A DNA stretch of 64,000 nt from an uncultured Dorea sp. (GTDB lineage: Bacteria > Bacillota > Clostridia > Lachnospirales > Lachnospiraceae), in contig CAJUBG010000011.1 in the NCBI GenBank assembly GCA_910584575.1, positions 1 to 64,000 on the forward strand, read 5' to 3'. The notes under the pieces are model-generated. The model ran no database searches. It worked only from the letters and a program-made list of their open reading frames with translations, and was not told where the DNA came from. Numbering within the stretch: the stretch's first letter is position 1; every line of letters begins with the position of its first letter. Made by a program: the position numbers and the translations under genes. Positions 40,636 through 50,889 of the stretch are shown here, piece after piece.

Positions 40636-43182
40636 TCAGACTGTGAGCACTTCACACCCACACCCCGTCTGCATCCGAAACTCCTTTTCAACCAAATCTA
40701 TTTTCTCCAGCTCTAAAGAACCCCGCGCCTTCACCTGTACCGTCTTTCTCTGTGGAAGATAAGAAGGATTTTTTACAGGCGTAATCCCGTACTTCATACA
40801 CAACACCTGAGCATTTTTAAATAATGTATTCTGATTCACCTTATCCCCAATACGTATCCGCCATCCGGTCTGATTGGCAAGCGCCTGTAAGACCTCCCGA
40901 TACTGTCTCCCAATCATGGGTGAAATAAAACTGACCTCCAGATATTTTCCATTGGAATCTTGCTTCAGACTTTTCTTATCCGGTCTGTGGGACATTTCTT
41001 CAAATGTCCGGTCAATCCGGAAAAATGCCTGATTCTGCTCAACCGCTTCAACCGCGGCGTCCGTAGGTACAAACCAATTCTCATCCATAGCCGCCCCGTC
41101 TCCTGCATTCTCATGAGATGGCGGATTCCATTTTGCCTCTGCCCGTCCATTGATGAGAAGCCTCCATCCTGTCTCTGTCTGGAAACGTCTTGCCGCCTCC
41201 CCGTCAGAAGCCCCGTTCTTTTCGGAAAGGGTTACACAATAGCATTTTCTATCCTGGAAATAAGAAGTCTTTAAAAGCCGTTCCTCAAAAAGCAGGGACA
41301 GCAAAAGCCCCGCCGCATTGTGGTTCATAGCCGGATTAATCCGGACACGAAAGCCCGTTTCCTCTGAAAAAATCTCCGCCTTTCCTCGAAAATCCTCCAT
41401 ATCCTGGCTGTCCGGATAGTCAAACTGCAGCAATACCTCTTTCCGTTCTAAATGATAGCCAATTTTCCGGTAAGCATAGCCTTCAAATATAGCCAAAATC
41501 TTCTGTTCTAAATCCTGCATCGTAAGCTCCTTCGGCGCAAGGGCTTCTAAAACCGCCTCCTGTGTATTTGCCTCAAACAAGAACAGCCGGCGGGCATTGG
41601 GGGCGAAATAATTGCTGTGAAGAAATATATCCTGCATTTTCCCAAGGATTACTTCATCAGAATCACATTCCCTGCCATACCAAATCTGGGCAATCTGGGA
41701 CACTGACAATGCTTTCCCGAAATAATGGGCCTGCCAGTAATCCCACAGCAATTTTTCATCCTCCTTCGTAAATTCTCTTTTCATCTGCATGGTATCATCC
41801 AGACGAAAGGCCGTCTGTTTGCGTTTCCTGCGAAGCTCAAGCTCATACTCCTGCCCGCACTCCGGCAAATAGACCTGCCGACGGTAATCCTCGGCTGCCA
41901 ATTCATTTCCCAACTCCTCAATGGCTTCCCTGTTCCCGTGTACCAGAAATATCCGCCGTGAGGACAGCCGTTCCAGAAGCGACATAATCTCTGACTTATC
42001 TCCATGGGCAGAAAGTCCCACCTGCTCAATCCGGCATTTTACAGGAACGGTACTGCCGCCTATTGTCAGGCTTCCTTCTTCCGGATTCTCCAACAGGTTC
42101 AATAACTGCCGTCCGGGCGACTCCTCGTCCTGATATCCTGTAATAATGATACAGGCATCCTTTGAAGGCGCCAGAGCCTTTGCGTACTGGGCGCTCGGCC
42201 CGCCTGTCAGCATACCAGAGCTGGATATCAGAATCACCGGCTCATTTCCTGAAAGCAGCTCATCCCGCTTCTGGCCTGGGGCAACCGGCTGGATTTCTTT
42301 CGTATAAAATGGCTCGTTTCCCTTTAAAATACGCTTTCCTAATGCATTTTTCAGATAAATAGGATTCCTGACATACATCCGGTTGATATCGCGGACCATG
42401 CCGTCCACAAACACAGGAACAGCCGGAAGCTCTTGATTCAAAAACGCTGTGCGCAGAATCAGAAGCACCTCCTGGGCCCGCCCCAGGGCAAATGTCGGTA
42501 TCAAAATCTTTTTCTTCTGTTCGATACATTCCCTGACCAGACTGACCAGACGCTTTTCCTCCACCATCCGGTTCCCATGGAGGCGGTTCCCGTAGGTGGT
42601 CTCTACAATAGCAACATCCGGACGCAGCCTGGGAATCCGGATTCCTTCAATAGTGCGTTGGGAAAATGCAGAAAAATCTCCGGAGTAGAACAGGCTTCCG
42701 TCCTCCGTAACCAGATATATGCATGCCGCCCCTGCAATATGCCCCGCAGGATAGAAGGTCAGGGTAAACCTGTCAAATATGGGAAAGGGCGTCTGATAAC
42801 CGACAGGGTGAATCCGTCCCAACATAGCCAGCACATCCTGCTCCGAATAGTGGGGGATCTCATCCTCCCGATATTTCATAATCTTTAAGCTGTCATATAG
42901 CAGTACCCTTGTCAAATCCTCCGTCATGGCAGTTATGTAGATACGGGCATTGGGGTATGCCTTGCTAATCATCGGAAGTGTTCCGATATGGTCCATATGG
43001 GCATGGCTTATAATGATTGCGTCCAAGCCGCCCTTTTCCTGTATTGTCCGGAAATCCGGAATTGGGTCCTTAGCTGCCGACTGGCGGATGCCGGAATCCA
43101 AAAGGATTCCCCTGCCTGCAATCCTGATATAAATACAACTGCCGCCAATTTCCATGGCGCCGCCAAGAAAATGTAAATTCAT
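40636..43182 (-). CDS. Metallo-beta-lactamase/beta-CASP ribonuclease with long C-terminal repeat region
   Basis: 848 residues. Residues 1-450 are the nuclease: SHAHMDH zinc motif, AGHIAGA, YSGDFS, ETTYGNR and a beta-CASP domain with IPTFALGRAQE, SSSGMLTGG and the final VHGNREA. This is the CPSF/RNase J group of RNA-processing nucleases. Residues about 480-848 are unusual: at least three units ending in TGW-x-I (TGFRVRINP, TGWRLLING, TGWRIRIGD) plus a last TGCGCEVL, suggesting tandem ferredoxin- or KH-like RNA-binding repeats. The start was set at the second ATG (MNLHFLGG), which is better spaced from AAGGA. Confidence 0.87.
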   Translation of the reverse strand: MNLHFLGGAMEIGGSCIYIRIAGRGILLDSGIRQSAAKDPIPDFRTIQEKGGLDAIIISHAHMDHIGTLPMISKAYPNARIYITAMTEDLTRVLLYDSLKIMKYREDEIPHYSEQDVLAMLGRIHPVGYQTPFPIFDRFTLTFYPAGHIAGAACIYLVTEDGSLFYSGDFSAFSQRTIEGIRIPRLRPDVAIVETTYGNRLHGNRMVEEKRLVSLVRECIEQKKKILIPTFALGRAQEVLLILRTAFLNQELPAVPVFVDGMVRDINRMYVRNPIYLKNALGKRILKGNEPFYTKEIQPVAPGQKRDELLSGNEPVILISSSGMLTGGPSAQYAKALAPSKDACIIITGYQDEESPGRQLLNLLENPEEGSLTIGGSTVPVKCRIEQVGLSAHGDKSEIMSLLERLSSRRIFLVHGNREAIEELGNELAAEDYRRQVYLPECGQEYELELRRKRKQTAFRLDDTMQMKREFTKEDEKLLWDYWQAHYFGKALSVSQIAQIWYGRECDSDEVILGKMQDIFLHSNYFAPNARRLFLFEANTQEAVLEALAPKELTMQDLEQKILAIFEGYAYRKIGYHLERKEVLLQFDYPDSQDMEDFRGKAEIFSEETGFRVRINPAMNHNAAGLLLSLLFEERLLKTSYFQDRKCYCVTLSEKNGASDGEAARRFQTETGWRLLINGRAEAKWNPPSHENAGDGAAMDENWFVPTDAAVEAVEQNQAFFRIDRTFEEMSHRPDKKSLKQDSNGKYLEVSFISPMIGRQYREVLQALANQTGWRIRIGDKVNQNTLFKNAQVLCMKYGITPVKNPSYLPQRKTVQVKARGSLELEKIDLVEKEFRMQTGCGCEVLTV

Positions 43183-43218
43183 GTGACTCATTCCTTATCA
43201 ATAAAAGTTCTATACATA

Positions 43219-43247
43219 AGTTTAACTAGCGCCTCCCTGAAAATCAA
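43219..43247 (-). promoter_or_regulatory. Promoter of the beta-CASP operon
   Basis: On the minus strand TTGATT (43242-43247), a 17-base spacer and TAAACT (43219-43224). The four co-oriented genes to 38862 are probably read from here. Confidence 0.45.
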
Positions 43248-43329
43248 TCTTTTTTTTGGATAATTCATGCCATACCGCAGTCAATAATGTCCGTGCGCAA
43301 TATTTTTATAATTTTATCCCATATGCTTA

Positions 43330-43358
43330 TTGCTTTTCCGGCTTTTATGCAATATGAT
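43330..43358 (+). promoter_or_regulatory. Promoter of galE (first copy)
   Basis: TTGCTT (43330-43335), a 17-base spacer and TATGAT (43353-43358), 36 bases before the ATG. Confidence 0.6.
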
Positions 43359-43393
43359 AATAATCAGTAAATAAAACAGGAGGAATTATAATT

Positions 43394-44410
43394 ATGGCGA
43401 ATATTTTAATTACCGGAGGCGCCGGCTATATTGGCAGTCACACAGCCTTAGAGTTACTGAATAAGGGGTATGAGGTAACGGTATATGACAATCTTTCCAA
43501 TTCATCTGAGGAATCCTTAAAAAGAGTAGAGGAGCTCACCGGAAAGAAGGTGGCCTTCTATGAAGGCGATGTGTGCGACGCAGACGGCCTGCGCGCGTTA
43601 TTTGAGAAGGAGTCCATCGATGCGGTCATCCACTGTGCCGCATTGAAGGCCGTGGGTGAATCTGTACAGAAGCCCTTGGAATATTACCGCAACAACATTA
43701 CAGGCACGCTGACTCTGATGGATGTGATGCGAAATGCAGGAGTAAAGCGGATTGTGTTCAGTTCTTCCGCCACCGTTTACGGGAATCCGGAGGTTATGCC
43801 GATTACCGAGGACTGCCCGAAGGGCCAGTGCACTAACCCTTACGGATGGACAAAGTCTATGATGGAGCAGATTATGACTGACCTTCAAAAATCCGATCCG
43901 GAATGGAACGTTATCCTGCTTCGCTACTTCAATCCGGTGGGTGCGCACAAAAGCGGACGTATCGGAGAGGACCCAAAGGGTATCCCTAACAATCTGATGC
44001 CGTACATCTCACAGGTTGCAGTTGGGAAGTTAGAGAAGCTCGGTGTATTTGGCGATGACTATGATACTCCGGACGGCACAGGCGTACGCGACTATATTCA
44101 TGTTGTGGATTTGGCGATTGGACATGTGAAGGCCATTGACTATATTATGAGCAATCCGGGTCTGGATGTGATTAACCTGGGTACGGGCACAGGATATTCT
44201 GTTCTGGATATGGCAAAGGCATTCGGCAAGGCTTGCGGCAAGGAGATTCCTTACGAGATTAAGCCACGGAGAGAGGGCGATATCGCTATGTGTTATGCAG
44301 ATCCGTCGAAGGCGGCTAAGGTGCTTGGCTGGAAGGCAGAGCGCGGGTTGGAGGAGATGTGTGAAGATACCTGGAGATGGCAGTCACAGAATCCGAATGG
44401 GTATCGGTAG
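43394..44410 (+). CDS. galE: UDP-glucose 4-epimerase
   Basis: 338 residues. The NAD site is [10 protein letters not shown] at 7-16, the catalytic set is SSSATVYG and YGWTK (Tyr/Lys), and the C-terminus has the family-typical [18 protein letters not shown]. GalE interconverts UDP-glucose and UDP-galactose for galactose use and glycan synthesis. The ribosome site is AACAGGAGGAATTATAATT. It stands alone with its own promoter and terminator. A second, clearly different GalE lies at 61791-62762. Confidence 0.95.
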   Translation: MANILITGGAGYIGSHTALELLNKGYEVTVYDNLSNSSEESLKRVEELTGKKVAFYEGDVCDADGLRALFEKESIDAVIHCAALKAVGESVQKPLEYYRNNITGTLTLMDVMRNAGVKRIVFSSSATVYGNPEVMPITEDCPKGQCTNPYGWTKSMMEQIMTDLQKSDPEWNVILLRYFNPVGAHKSGRIGEDPKGIPNNLMPYISQVAVGKLEKLGVFGDDYDTPDGTGVRDYIHVVDLAIGHVKAIDYIMSNPGLDVINLGTGTGYSVLDMAKAFGKACGKEIPYEIKPRREGDIAMCYADPSKAAKVLGWKAERGLEEMCEDTWRWQSQNPNGYR

Positions 44411-44435
44411 GAACGGTTTATAGTGTATAATAGAA

Positions 44436-44472
44436 GGCGCTGTCGGAGGATTTATTTGCCGGCGGCGCCTTT
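44436..44472 (+). terminator. Terminator of galE
   Basis: GGCGCTGTCGG (44436-44446) pairs with CCGGCGGCGCC (44459-44469), 11 pairs with two G-T wobbles, followed by TTT. Confidence 0.6.
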
Positions 44473-44530
44473 CAACAACTCTTGAAATATGTTATACTTG
44501 TAAGCAGATTACTAAAAGAGTTGATATCTA

Positions 44531-44815
44531 ATGGCAAAATACTTCAACACAGAAGAAGCCTGCTATCCCGCCGAACACTATATGGTGAATCTGGATACAC
44601 GAACCATGAAAATAAAAGCTCTCGTTGACCACAGAAAATATTTTTCAATCAATCGCGGCCGCCAATACGGAAAGACAACCACTCTGAATATCCTAAGCGA
44701 AAAGCTGAGAGAACAATATTCTGTATTTTACATTAACTTTGAAGGACTTTCTGACGAATCCTTTGAAAACACGACTTCTTTCTGCCAGGTATTTTCCGGA
44801 CTTTTATACTTTAAT
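44531..44815 (+). pseudogene. Truncated AAA-ATPase (PD-(D/E)XK fusion type), 5' remnant
   Basis: The first about 95 codons match the start of the large AAA-ATPase family of gut Clostridia: MAKYFNTEEACYPAEHYMV, then YFSINRGRQYGKTTTLNIL with the P-loop GRQYGKTT, then FYINFEGLSDESF. Full-length members are about 500-570 residues. Here homology breaks off near 44815, where the frame continues only as the antisense of the convergent epimerase gene. The ATPase sensor, Walker B and nuclease parts are missing, so the gene is broken. The break coincides with the end of glycan block 2. Confidence 0.75.
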
Positions 44816-44843
44816 GGACACAGTGCCAGCGCGAAACACACTC

Positions 44844-45812
44844 CTAATTCTTATCCTCCAATATTTCACGATACATATCCTCTAGCTTCTTCTCAGGCTT
44901 CCATCCAAGAGAAGCAAGCCTCCTGCCTGACAGCCGCAGACCTGTATCCTTTGCATATCCATAACAGTTGTCTGCCGGTATATCATAACGCACGCCAATC
45001 CTTCCCTCTGCGACCTTGGATGCAGCCAACTCTGCCATCTGCCGTATTGTCATAGTATTTTCTTCATTTACTACATTATATGCCTCCCCATTCTTACCAC
45101 ATATCAGAATCGTTAAAATCCCCTTAAGCGTGTCATCAATCGAACAGTAATTTCCCATAGAATTTCCCAGGGTATGTAGCACTATATCCGTGCTATTTTT
45201 TATTGCCTGAGCAAACTGAGCGAAAACACGGTGGTCGGACGATAGAATCCCCCTTCCGAATGTCTGGGACAGCCTGGCAATCTTCACTGGAATACCATAT
45301 TCTTTAAAATAACTATAACATATATTCTCCGCCATGCGTTTTCCAAGAGGATATGAGCTTCGAGTGCTTAAAATCTCCACCTGGCCGCAGGCTGCCTCCT
45401 GCTCGGTCACGCGATGTCCATCGGAGCAGTCTATATTTCCATAGACCTCCATACTGGATAAATATACCATACTTTTTATCTCATAACGCCGCGCCAATTC
45501 CAATACATTCTGTGTCGTATTCACGATACTGCTGATTACCTCTGCAGGATGGTGCATCATCTCAGAAGAGCTTGTGATAGAAGCACAATGAAAAATATAG
45601 TCTATATGTTCTATCTCAGAACAAATTTGCTCGGCAAAACCAGTTTCACATAAATCTGCCTCATATAACCTTACATGTTCGGAATGAAATGTGATTCCCC
45701 TTCGGTCATGTACCAAAGCAATGATTTTGGAAGTATTACTTGTTTCTAACAAATATTTTATCAGCATAGATCCAATATAGCCGGCGGCTCCTGTAATCAA
45801 ATATGTATCCAT
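44844..45812 (-). CDS. NAD-dependent epimerase/dehydratase, last gene of glycan block 2
   Basis: 322-residue extended SDR. The NAD site is TGAAGYIGSML at 7-17, then STYP-like SSMEVYG and a YPLGK motif (Tyr/Lys). The N-terminal and middle parts fit nucleotide-sugar epimerases or 4,6-dehydratases, but the exact reaction cannot be told. Because UDP-glucuronate decarboxylase precedes it in the block, conversion of UDP-xylose to another UDP-pentose is possible. It is transcribed with the CHR transporter 15 bases upstream. Confidence 0.82.
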   Translation of the reverse strand: MDTYLITGAAGYIGSMLIKYLLETSNTSKIIALVHDRRGITFHSEHVRLYEADLCETGFAEQICSEIEHIDYIFHCASITSSSEMMHHPAEVISSIVNTTQNVLELARRYEIKSMVYLSSMEVYGNIDCSDGHRVTEQEAACGQVEILSTRSSYPLGKRMAENICYSYFKEYGIPVKIARLSQTFGRGILSSDHRVFAQFAQAIKNSTDIVLHTLGNSMGNYCSIDDTLKGILTILICGKNGEAYNVVNEENTMTIRQMAELAASKVAEGRIGVRYDIPADNCYGYAKDTGLRLSGRRLASLGWKPEKKLEDMYREILEDKN

Positions 45813-45827
45813 TTTGCTATTCCTTTC

Positions 45828-47222
45828 TCACGCCCTCTTTCTTCTTATCCGAATACTTCTAAACATCATGAATCCACCCAAGAGCAAAAACACATATATA
45901 ATCATCCGCATATCAGATATTCCGCTTTTTCCACCAATAGCCAAAATCTCCATCAATAAAGACAATGCAATATTAATCAACAAACCGCTGACTACCGGCC
46001 GAATATAGCTTCCCATCATCTGAAATGCCTTTACATGCTCAAGCTCTGAATATAAATGCCAGCAGATCATAAAAATACTGCACGAACCAAAAACACTGAC
46101 TCCAAAACCTGCTAACGCCATAAGAACTCCCTCTGCTGCCATTTTCGACGTCCCATACCCGATCAAATATCCTGTCCCTGACAGAATCTTGCATAGAATA
46201 GAACCTGGCAGCAGATTTGCTACCGCAACCAACTGTCCATAGAATACGCTGCTTTCTATCATGCCACTGTTTACAAACATCCCTTCTGCCACTGATAAAT
46301 ACGCATCACCTCCACCAAAAGAGGAGTATGCTGACAGAAGCCCCTTCATAATAAACGGTACTGCATCCTGACAGAAAAAACACGCCGGAAGAATCAGAAT
46401 ACCAAGAAACCCAAGCCAGATCAAAAGGCTTCCCGCAATTTTCTTTCTATCTACTTTAAGCCGCACCTCGCCGGCCTTTAAGGATACCAGGAAACCATAC
46501 GCTCCTAAAATAAGCATAGATATCTCTACCAAACTCCCGCATATTTTATTATCTATAATATGAGCTTTCCCGTTGCACAATAGAAAAAGTATTCCTATGC
46601 AAACAGCTAAAAGTATCCTATGGCGCCTTCTGTCTTCTGCAAGAAAAAATATCACAAAAAACGCCAAACCCATCACCTGTATGGATGAAATATCAAACAC
46701 AGGCTTTCTCTCGCTTCCCAATAAAGAAGCGATTTCCTTGCCTCCGTTTAATAAAAAAACCATCAATATCACGACAACAGCCTGAAATCCTTTATTTTTC
46801 TGATAATTCATCCAGACAGTTTTCCCTATGTACTGCATCAAAAGATAGATAATAAACGCAGAAATAATCACAGATACGAAACGAAGCCTCTCCAAAACCT
46901 GCTGATCTAAAACAGAAAACAACATCAACAGAAGTACCGTAAATATCGCGCCAGGCAACGCCATGCTGACAGCCGAGGCCACCATTCCCTTTCCCCCCGC
47001 AACAGAATAACCAACGCCGGAAGCCACCTCTACCGGAAGCGCCCCCGGCGTGATACTTGCCGCAATTACACTTTTATCATACTCCTCCATGCTCAGCAAT
47101 TTCCGTTTGCGTACTGTTTCATCTTCAATAACCGGAATTAATGCGCTTCCTCCGCCAAACCCGATACACCCAATGCGAAGCATGGTTCTTATAAGTAATG
47201 TAATTTGACTTTTCTTAACCAT
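45828..47222 (-). CDS. CHR-family (ChrA-like) anion transporter, candidate sulfate importer
   Basis: 464 residues with about ten membrane helices in two CHR halves. The family motif appears twice: GCIGFGGGSALIPVIEDE near the start and YSSFGGGDAYLSVAEGMF near the middle. Each half has a TPGALP or LLPGS element. Chromate transporters of this superfamily handle chromate and probably sulfate as related oxyanions, and some relatives are regulated by sulfur supply. Here the gene directly follows cysNC in the same operon, which supports sulfate uptake for PAPS synthesis. Function as a chromate efflux pump is less likely in this setting. Confidence 0.82.
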   Translation of the reverse strand: MVKKSQITLLIRTMLRIGCIGFGGGSALIPVIEDETVRKRKLLSMEEYDKSVIAASITPGALPVEVASGVGYSVAGGKGMVASAVSMALPGAIFTVLLLMLFSVLDQQVLERLRFVSVIISAFIIYLLMQYIGKTVWMNYQKNKGFQAVVVILMVFLLNGGKEIASLLGSERKPVFDISSIQVMGLAFFVIFFLAEDRRRHRILLAVCIGILFLLCNGKAHIIDNKICGSLVEISMLILGAYGFLVSLKAGEVRLKVDRKKIAGSLLIWLGFLGILILPACFFCQDAVPFIMKGLLSAYSSFGGGDAYLSVAEGMFVNSGMIESSVFYGQLVAVANLLPGSILCKILSGTGYLIGYGTSKMAAEGVLMALAGFGVSVFGSCSIFMICWHLYSELEHVKAFQMMGSYIRPVVSGLLINIALSLLMEILAIGGKSGISDMRMIIYVFLLLGGFMMFRSIRIRRKRA

Positions 47223-49038
47223 TCAAGCCTGCTTTCTCCACAATCCTGTCTACGATATCCTCCACAGAAGCCTTTTCTGTGAAAACCGTCATTTCAGGAT
47301 TCTCTGGTATTTCATAGGGGCTGTCTACTCCTGTAAAGTTCGGCAGTTCACCCCTTCTTGACTTCTCGTATAAGCCTTTTACATCCCTTTTCTTACATTC
47401 CTCCAACGAAGTATTCACATATACCTCAAAAAAGGCTTCTCCAATAATAATTCTTGCGCTTCTTCTGTCACTTGAAAATGGAGAAATAGCCGCCACCAGG
47501 ACAATCAGCCCTGCATCGTTCATTAACCTGGCAGTCTGTGCAATACGCCTGACATTCTCTACCCTGTCTCTCTCTGAAAAACCAAGATCACAGTTTAGCC
47601 CCATTCTTACATTATCTCCATCTAAAATCATTGTGTGCTTTCCTATCGAAATCAGCGCTTTCTCCAGGGCATTGGCAATAGTAGATTTGCCCGCCCCTGA
47701 TAATCCGGTAAACCAGATTGTACATGGTTTTTGGTTCATCTGATTGGCTCTTAGTTCTCTGGTCACATCCAGATTCTGCCAAGTAAGATTGTCTGAACGT
47801 CTAAGCGGATGGCAGATAGTCCCGCAAGCCGCCGTCATATTTGTGACCCGGTTAATCAGAATAAAGCGCCCTAACTCAGGACAATTCTCAAAAGAATCCA
47901 AGACCACTTTTTCTGAAAGACTGATATCACAATTCAAAATATCATTCTTTCGCCCATATTTTGGAGGTATCCTGTCACCTGTATTAACATCCGTTCGGTA
48001 ATGAAGCTTCAACACAGTAGCCAAAACAGTTTTTGTCCCCAATTTTAAGAGATAGTTTCTTCCCTCCACCAACTCCGTATCATCCATCCATAAAAGCTCT
48101 GCCCGAATCAGCCGACAGACAGGAACATCAATATGCCTGACCATAACACATCCCCGTGAAACATCTACCTCTCTGTCCAGAACAACGGTTACCGCCTCTC
48201 CTGCATTGACAATCTGTGTCTTTCTTCCTGCCGACAACAACCGTTTTACTTTCGCCTGTTCGCCGCCTGGTAATATATACACATCCTCCCCCGTCCGAAT
48301 ATTTCCTTCTGCCACCTGCCCCTGGAATCCTCGAAACATGGCATGGGGACGGCTGACTCTCTGTACCTGCAGTATAAAAGACCCCTGTGTTTTATTCTTG
48401 AAAATATCAATTTCTTCCAGATAAGTTAAAAGAGGTTTACCATGATACCATGGCATTTTTAGAGAAACAGAAGTAATATTGTCTCCCTCTGTTGCAGACA
48501 CCGGCATAATACTTCGGCTGTCTGTCGGAAATGACAGCAGCAGTTTTCCAATATCATATTCAATCTCTCGAAATACTTTTTCTCTATATTCCACCAGATC
48601 CATCTTATTAACAGCAAAAACAAAATGGCGGATTCCCATCAAGGCACAGATACGCACATGGCGACGCGTCTGTATAAGCAGACCTTTCGACGCGTCTATC
48701 AGAATCACGGCAAGATCAGCAAAAGATGCTCCAACCGCCATGTTGCGCGTATACTCCTCATGCCCTGGCGTATCTGCAACTATAAAACTTCGCTTCTCTG
48801 TATTAAAATATCTGTAAGCCACATCAATCGTAATTCCCTGTTCCCTCTCTGCCATTAGTCCATCTAAAAGTAAAGAATAGTCAATCTCTCCGCCGCGGCT
48901 TCCTACTCTGCTGTCCAGAATCAACGCATTTTTCTGATCTGCATAAATCAGTTTTGCATCGTAGAGCATATGGCCGATTAACGTGGATTTTCCGTCATCT
49001 ACGCTGCCGCAGGTTATAAATTTCAGTAATCCGCCCAT
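47215..49038 (-). CDS. cysNC: Sulfate adenylyltransferase large subunit fused to APS kinase (CysN-CysC)
   Basis: 607 residues. The N-terminal 430 residues are the EF-Tu-like GTPase subunit CysN: GSVDDGKSTLIGHML at 11-25, EREQGITIDVAYRYF, DTPGHEEYTRNM and NKMDL. The C-terminal 170 residues are APS kinase: GLSGAGKSTIANALE near 443-457, LDGDNVRMGLN and FTGVDSPYE. The protein thus couples GTP hydrolysis to sulfate activation and then phosphorylates APS to PAPS. It starts directly after the cysD stop. PAPS reductase and sulfite reductase genes are absent here, which points to sulfation and not to cysteine synthesis. Confidence 0.95.
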   Translation of the reverse strand: MGGLLKFITCGSVDDGKSTLIGHMLYDAKLIYADQKNALILDSRVGSRGGEIDYSLLLDGLMAEREQGITIDVAYRYFNTEKRSFIVADTPGHEEYTRNMAVGASFADLAVILIDASKGLLIQTRRHVRICALMGIRHFVFAVNKMDLVEYREKVFREIEYDIGKLLLSFPTDSRSIMPVSATEGDNITSVSLKMPWYHGKPLLTYLEEIDIFKNKTQGSFILQVQRVSRPHAMFRGFQGQVAEGNIRTGEDVYILPGGEQAKVKRLLSAGRKTQIVNAGEAVTVVLDREVDVSRGCVMVRHIDVPVCRLIRAELLWMDDTELVEGRNYLLKLGTKTVLATVLKLHYRTDVNTGDRIPPKYGRKNDILNCDISLSEKVVLDSFENCPELGRFILINRVTNMTAACGTICHPLRRSDNLTWQNLDVTRELRANQMNQKPCTIWFTGLSGAGKSTIANALEKALISIGKHTMILDGDNVRMGLNCDLGFSERDRVENVRRIAQTARLMNDAGLIVLVAAISPFSSDRRSARIIIGEAFFEVYVNTSLEECKKRDVKGLYEKSRRGELPNFTGVDSPYEIPENPEMTVFTEKASVEDIVDRIVEKAGLNG

Positions 49039-49941
49039 TTAAAAATATCCCTCCCGCTTACGCCGTTCCATGCTGCCTGAACCAGCATCCTTGTCAATCA
49101 CCCTGCTTGTCCGTTCTGAAGATACTGCTCCAAGCGTTTCCTCCACAATCGCCTCCAAAGTCTCTGCATTGGACTCCACAGCTCCGGTCAGCGGATAACA
49201 TCCTAAAGTACGGAAACGCACCTTTTTTATCTGCACTTTTTCCTTTGGCAAAAGCCTCATTCTGTCATCATCTACCATAATAATTGCATCCTCCCGATAA
49301 ACAACCGGCCTCTCTTTCGCAAAATACAGGGGAACAATTTCAATCTGTTCTCTGCATATATATTGCCAGATATCCTTTTCCGTCCAGTTAGAAAGAGGAA
49401 ATACACGCATACTCTCCCCCTTATGGAGAGCCGTATTATAGAGATTCCACATTTCAGGCCGTTGATTCTTGGGTTCCCAGGCATGAGCCTCATTCCGGAA
49501 AGAAAAGATACGTTCTTTTGCACGAGATTTCTCCTCATCCCGCCTTCCTCCTCCGAATGCAGCCGTAAATCCATATTGCTCCAACGCCTGCTTCAACGCC
49601 TGAGTTTTCATAATATCCGTATAAGCGCTTCCATGATCAAAAGGATTAATGCCGTGCCGCACCCCTTCCTCATTGGTGTATACAAGCATCTCAATTCCTT
49701 TCTCCCTTGCAACTCTGTCACGAAATGTAATCATTTCTCTGAATTTCCAGGTTGTATCAATATGTAAAAAAGGAAACGGTGGTTTCTCCGGATAAAAGGC
49801 TTTTTCTGCCAGATGAAGCATCACCGAGCTATCCTTTCCGATCGAATAAAGCATCACCGGACGTTCACACTCTGCTGCCACCTCACGCAAAATATAGATT
49901 GCTTCTGCCTCAAGTTCATCTAAATGGGTCAATTCACTCAT
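49039..49941 (-). CDS. cysD: Sulfate adenylyltransferase small subunit CysD
   Basis: 300 residues of the PP-loop family. The ATP motif is [17 protein letters not shown] at about 33-49; [34 protein letters not shown] and [14 protein letters not shown] follow as in CysD. It forms APS from sulfate and ATP with CysN. It is followed immediately by cysNC and preceded by UDP-xylose synthase. Confidence 0.95.
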   Translation of the reverse strand: MSELTHLDELEAEAIYILREVAAECERPVMLYSIGKDSSVMLHLAEKAFYPEKPPFPFLHIDTTWKFREMITFRDRVAREKGIEMLVYTNEEGVRHGINPFDHGSAYTDIMKTQALKQALEQYGFTAAFGGGRRDEEKSRAKERIFSFRNEAHAWEPKNQRPEMWNLYNTALHKGESMRVFPLSNWTEKDIWQYICREQIEIVPLYFAKERPVVYREDAIIMVDDDRMRLLPKEKVQIKKVRFRTLGCYPLTGAVESNAETLEAIVEETLGAVSSERTSRVIDKDAGSGSMERRKREGYF

Positions 49942-49947
49942 AATGCC

Positions 49948-50889
49948 TTATTCCTTCCAAATAATCTCCTTAAAATAATCTATCGTTCTTTGTAATCCAT
50001 CCTCCAACATAATATGTGGCTCCCACCCTAATTCCTTTTGCGCAAGGTCGATTACCGGCTTTCTCTGCGCAGGGTCATCAGACGGCAGCGGCATATGTAT
50101 GATCTGCGATTTACTCCCTGTAAGCTGTATCACCTTCTCTGCCAATTCCAGCATGGTATATTCCACCGGATTTCCCAAATTGACTGGTCCTGTAAAACCC
50201 TCTTTACTATTCATCATGCGGTACATTCCTTCAATTAAATCATCCACATAACAAAAGCTTCTTGTCTGGCTTCCGTCGCCATAAACAGTAATATCCTCCC
50301 CTTTTAATGCCTGCATAATAAAATTAGAAACAACACGCCCATCATTTGGATCCATATTCGGCCCATATGTATTAAATATACGAATCACCTTAATATCCGT
50401 GTTATGCTCTCTGTGATAGTCAAAAAATAAGGTTTCTGCCATACGCTTTCCCTCATCATAGCAGGATCGGATTCCTATGGGATTCACACATCCCCGGTAG
50501 CACTCCGGCTGAGGATGTATTTCCGGATCACCGTATACCTCGCTGGTACTTGCCTGAAGAATACGTGCATGAACCCGTTTGGCAAGTCCGAGCATATGAA
50601 TGGCTCCTATTACAGAGGTCTTGGCAGTTTTAATCGGATTGTACTGATAGTGCGGCGGACTGGCAGGACACGCCAGATTATAGATCTGATCAATTTCCAG
50701 ATAGATTTCTTTCGTGATATCATGACGGATTAACTCAAAATTATCATAGTCCATCAGTTTTTTTACATTTTTCTTTTTACCAGTAAAAAAATTATCCAAA
50801 CAGATAACCTCATTTCCTTCTTTTACAAGCTTTTCACAGAGATGTGAGCCAATAAAGCCTGCCCCTCCAGTCACCAAAATCCGTTTCAT
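49948..50889 (-). CDS. UDP-glucuronate decarboxylase (UDP-xylose synthase)
   Basis: 313-residue extended SDR of the UXS family, which turns UDP-glucuronate into UDP-xylose. The NAD site is [11 protein letters not shown] at 7-17; diagnostic segments are [42 protein letters not shown] and [15 protein letters not shown]. Its substrate is made by the UDP-glucose dehydrogenase encoded just upstream (four-base overlap). Confidence 0.93.
   Translation of the reverse strand: MKRILVTGGAGFIGSHLCEKLVKEGNEVICLDNFFTGKKKNVKKLMDYDNFELIRHDITKEIYLEIDQIYNLACPASPPHYQYNPIKTAKTSVIGAIHMLGLAKRVHARILQASTSEVYGDPEIHPQPECYRGCVNPIGIRSCYDEGKRMAETLFFDYHREHNTDIKVIRIFNTYGPNMDPNDGRVVSNFIMQALKGEDITVYGDGSQTRSFCYVDDLIEGMYRMMNSKEGFTGPVNLGNPVEYTMLELAEKVIQLTGSKSQIIHMPLPSDDPAQRKPVIDLAQKELGWEPHIMLEDGLQRTIDYFKEIIWKE

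Noticed and set aside
44816..45055. Continuation of the AAA-ATPase reading frame as coding sequence
   Set aside because: The predicted residues are low-complexity and are the exact antisense of the epimerase gene; homology to the ATPase family stops before this point.
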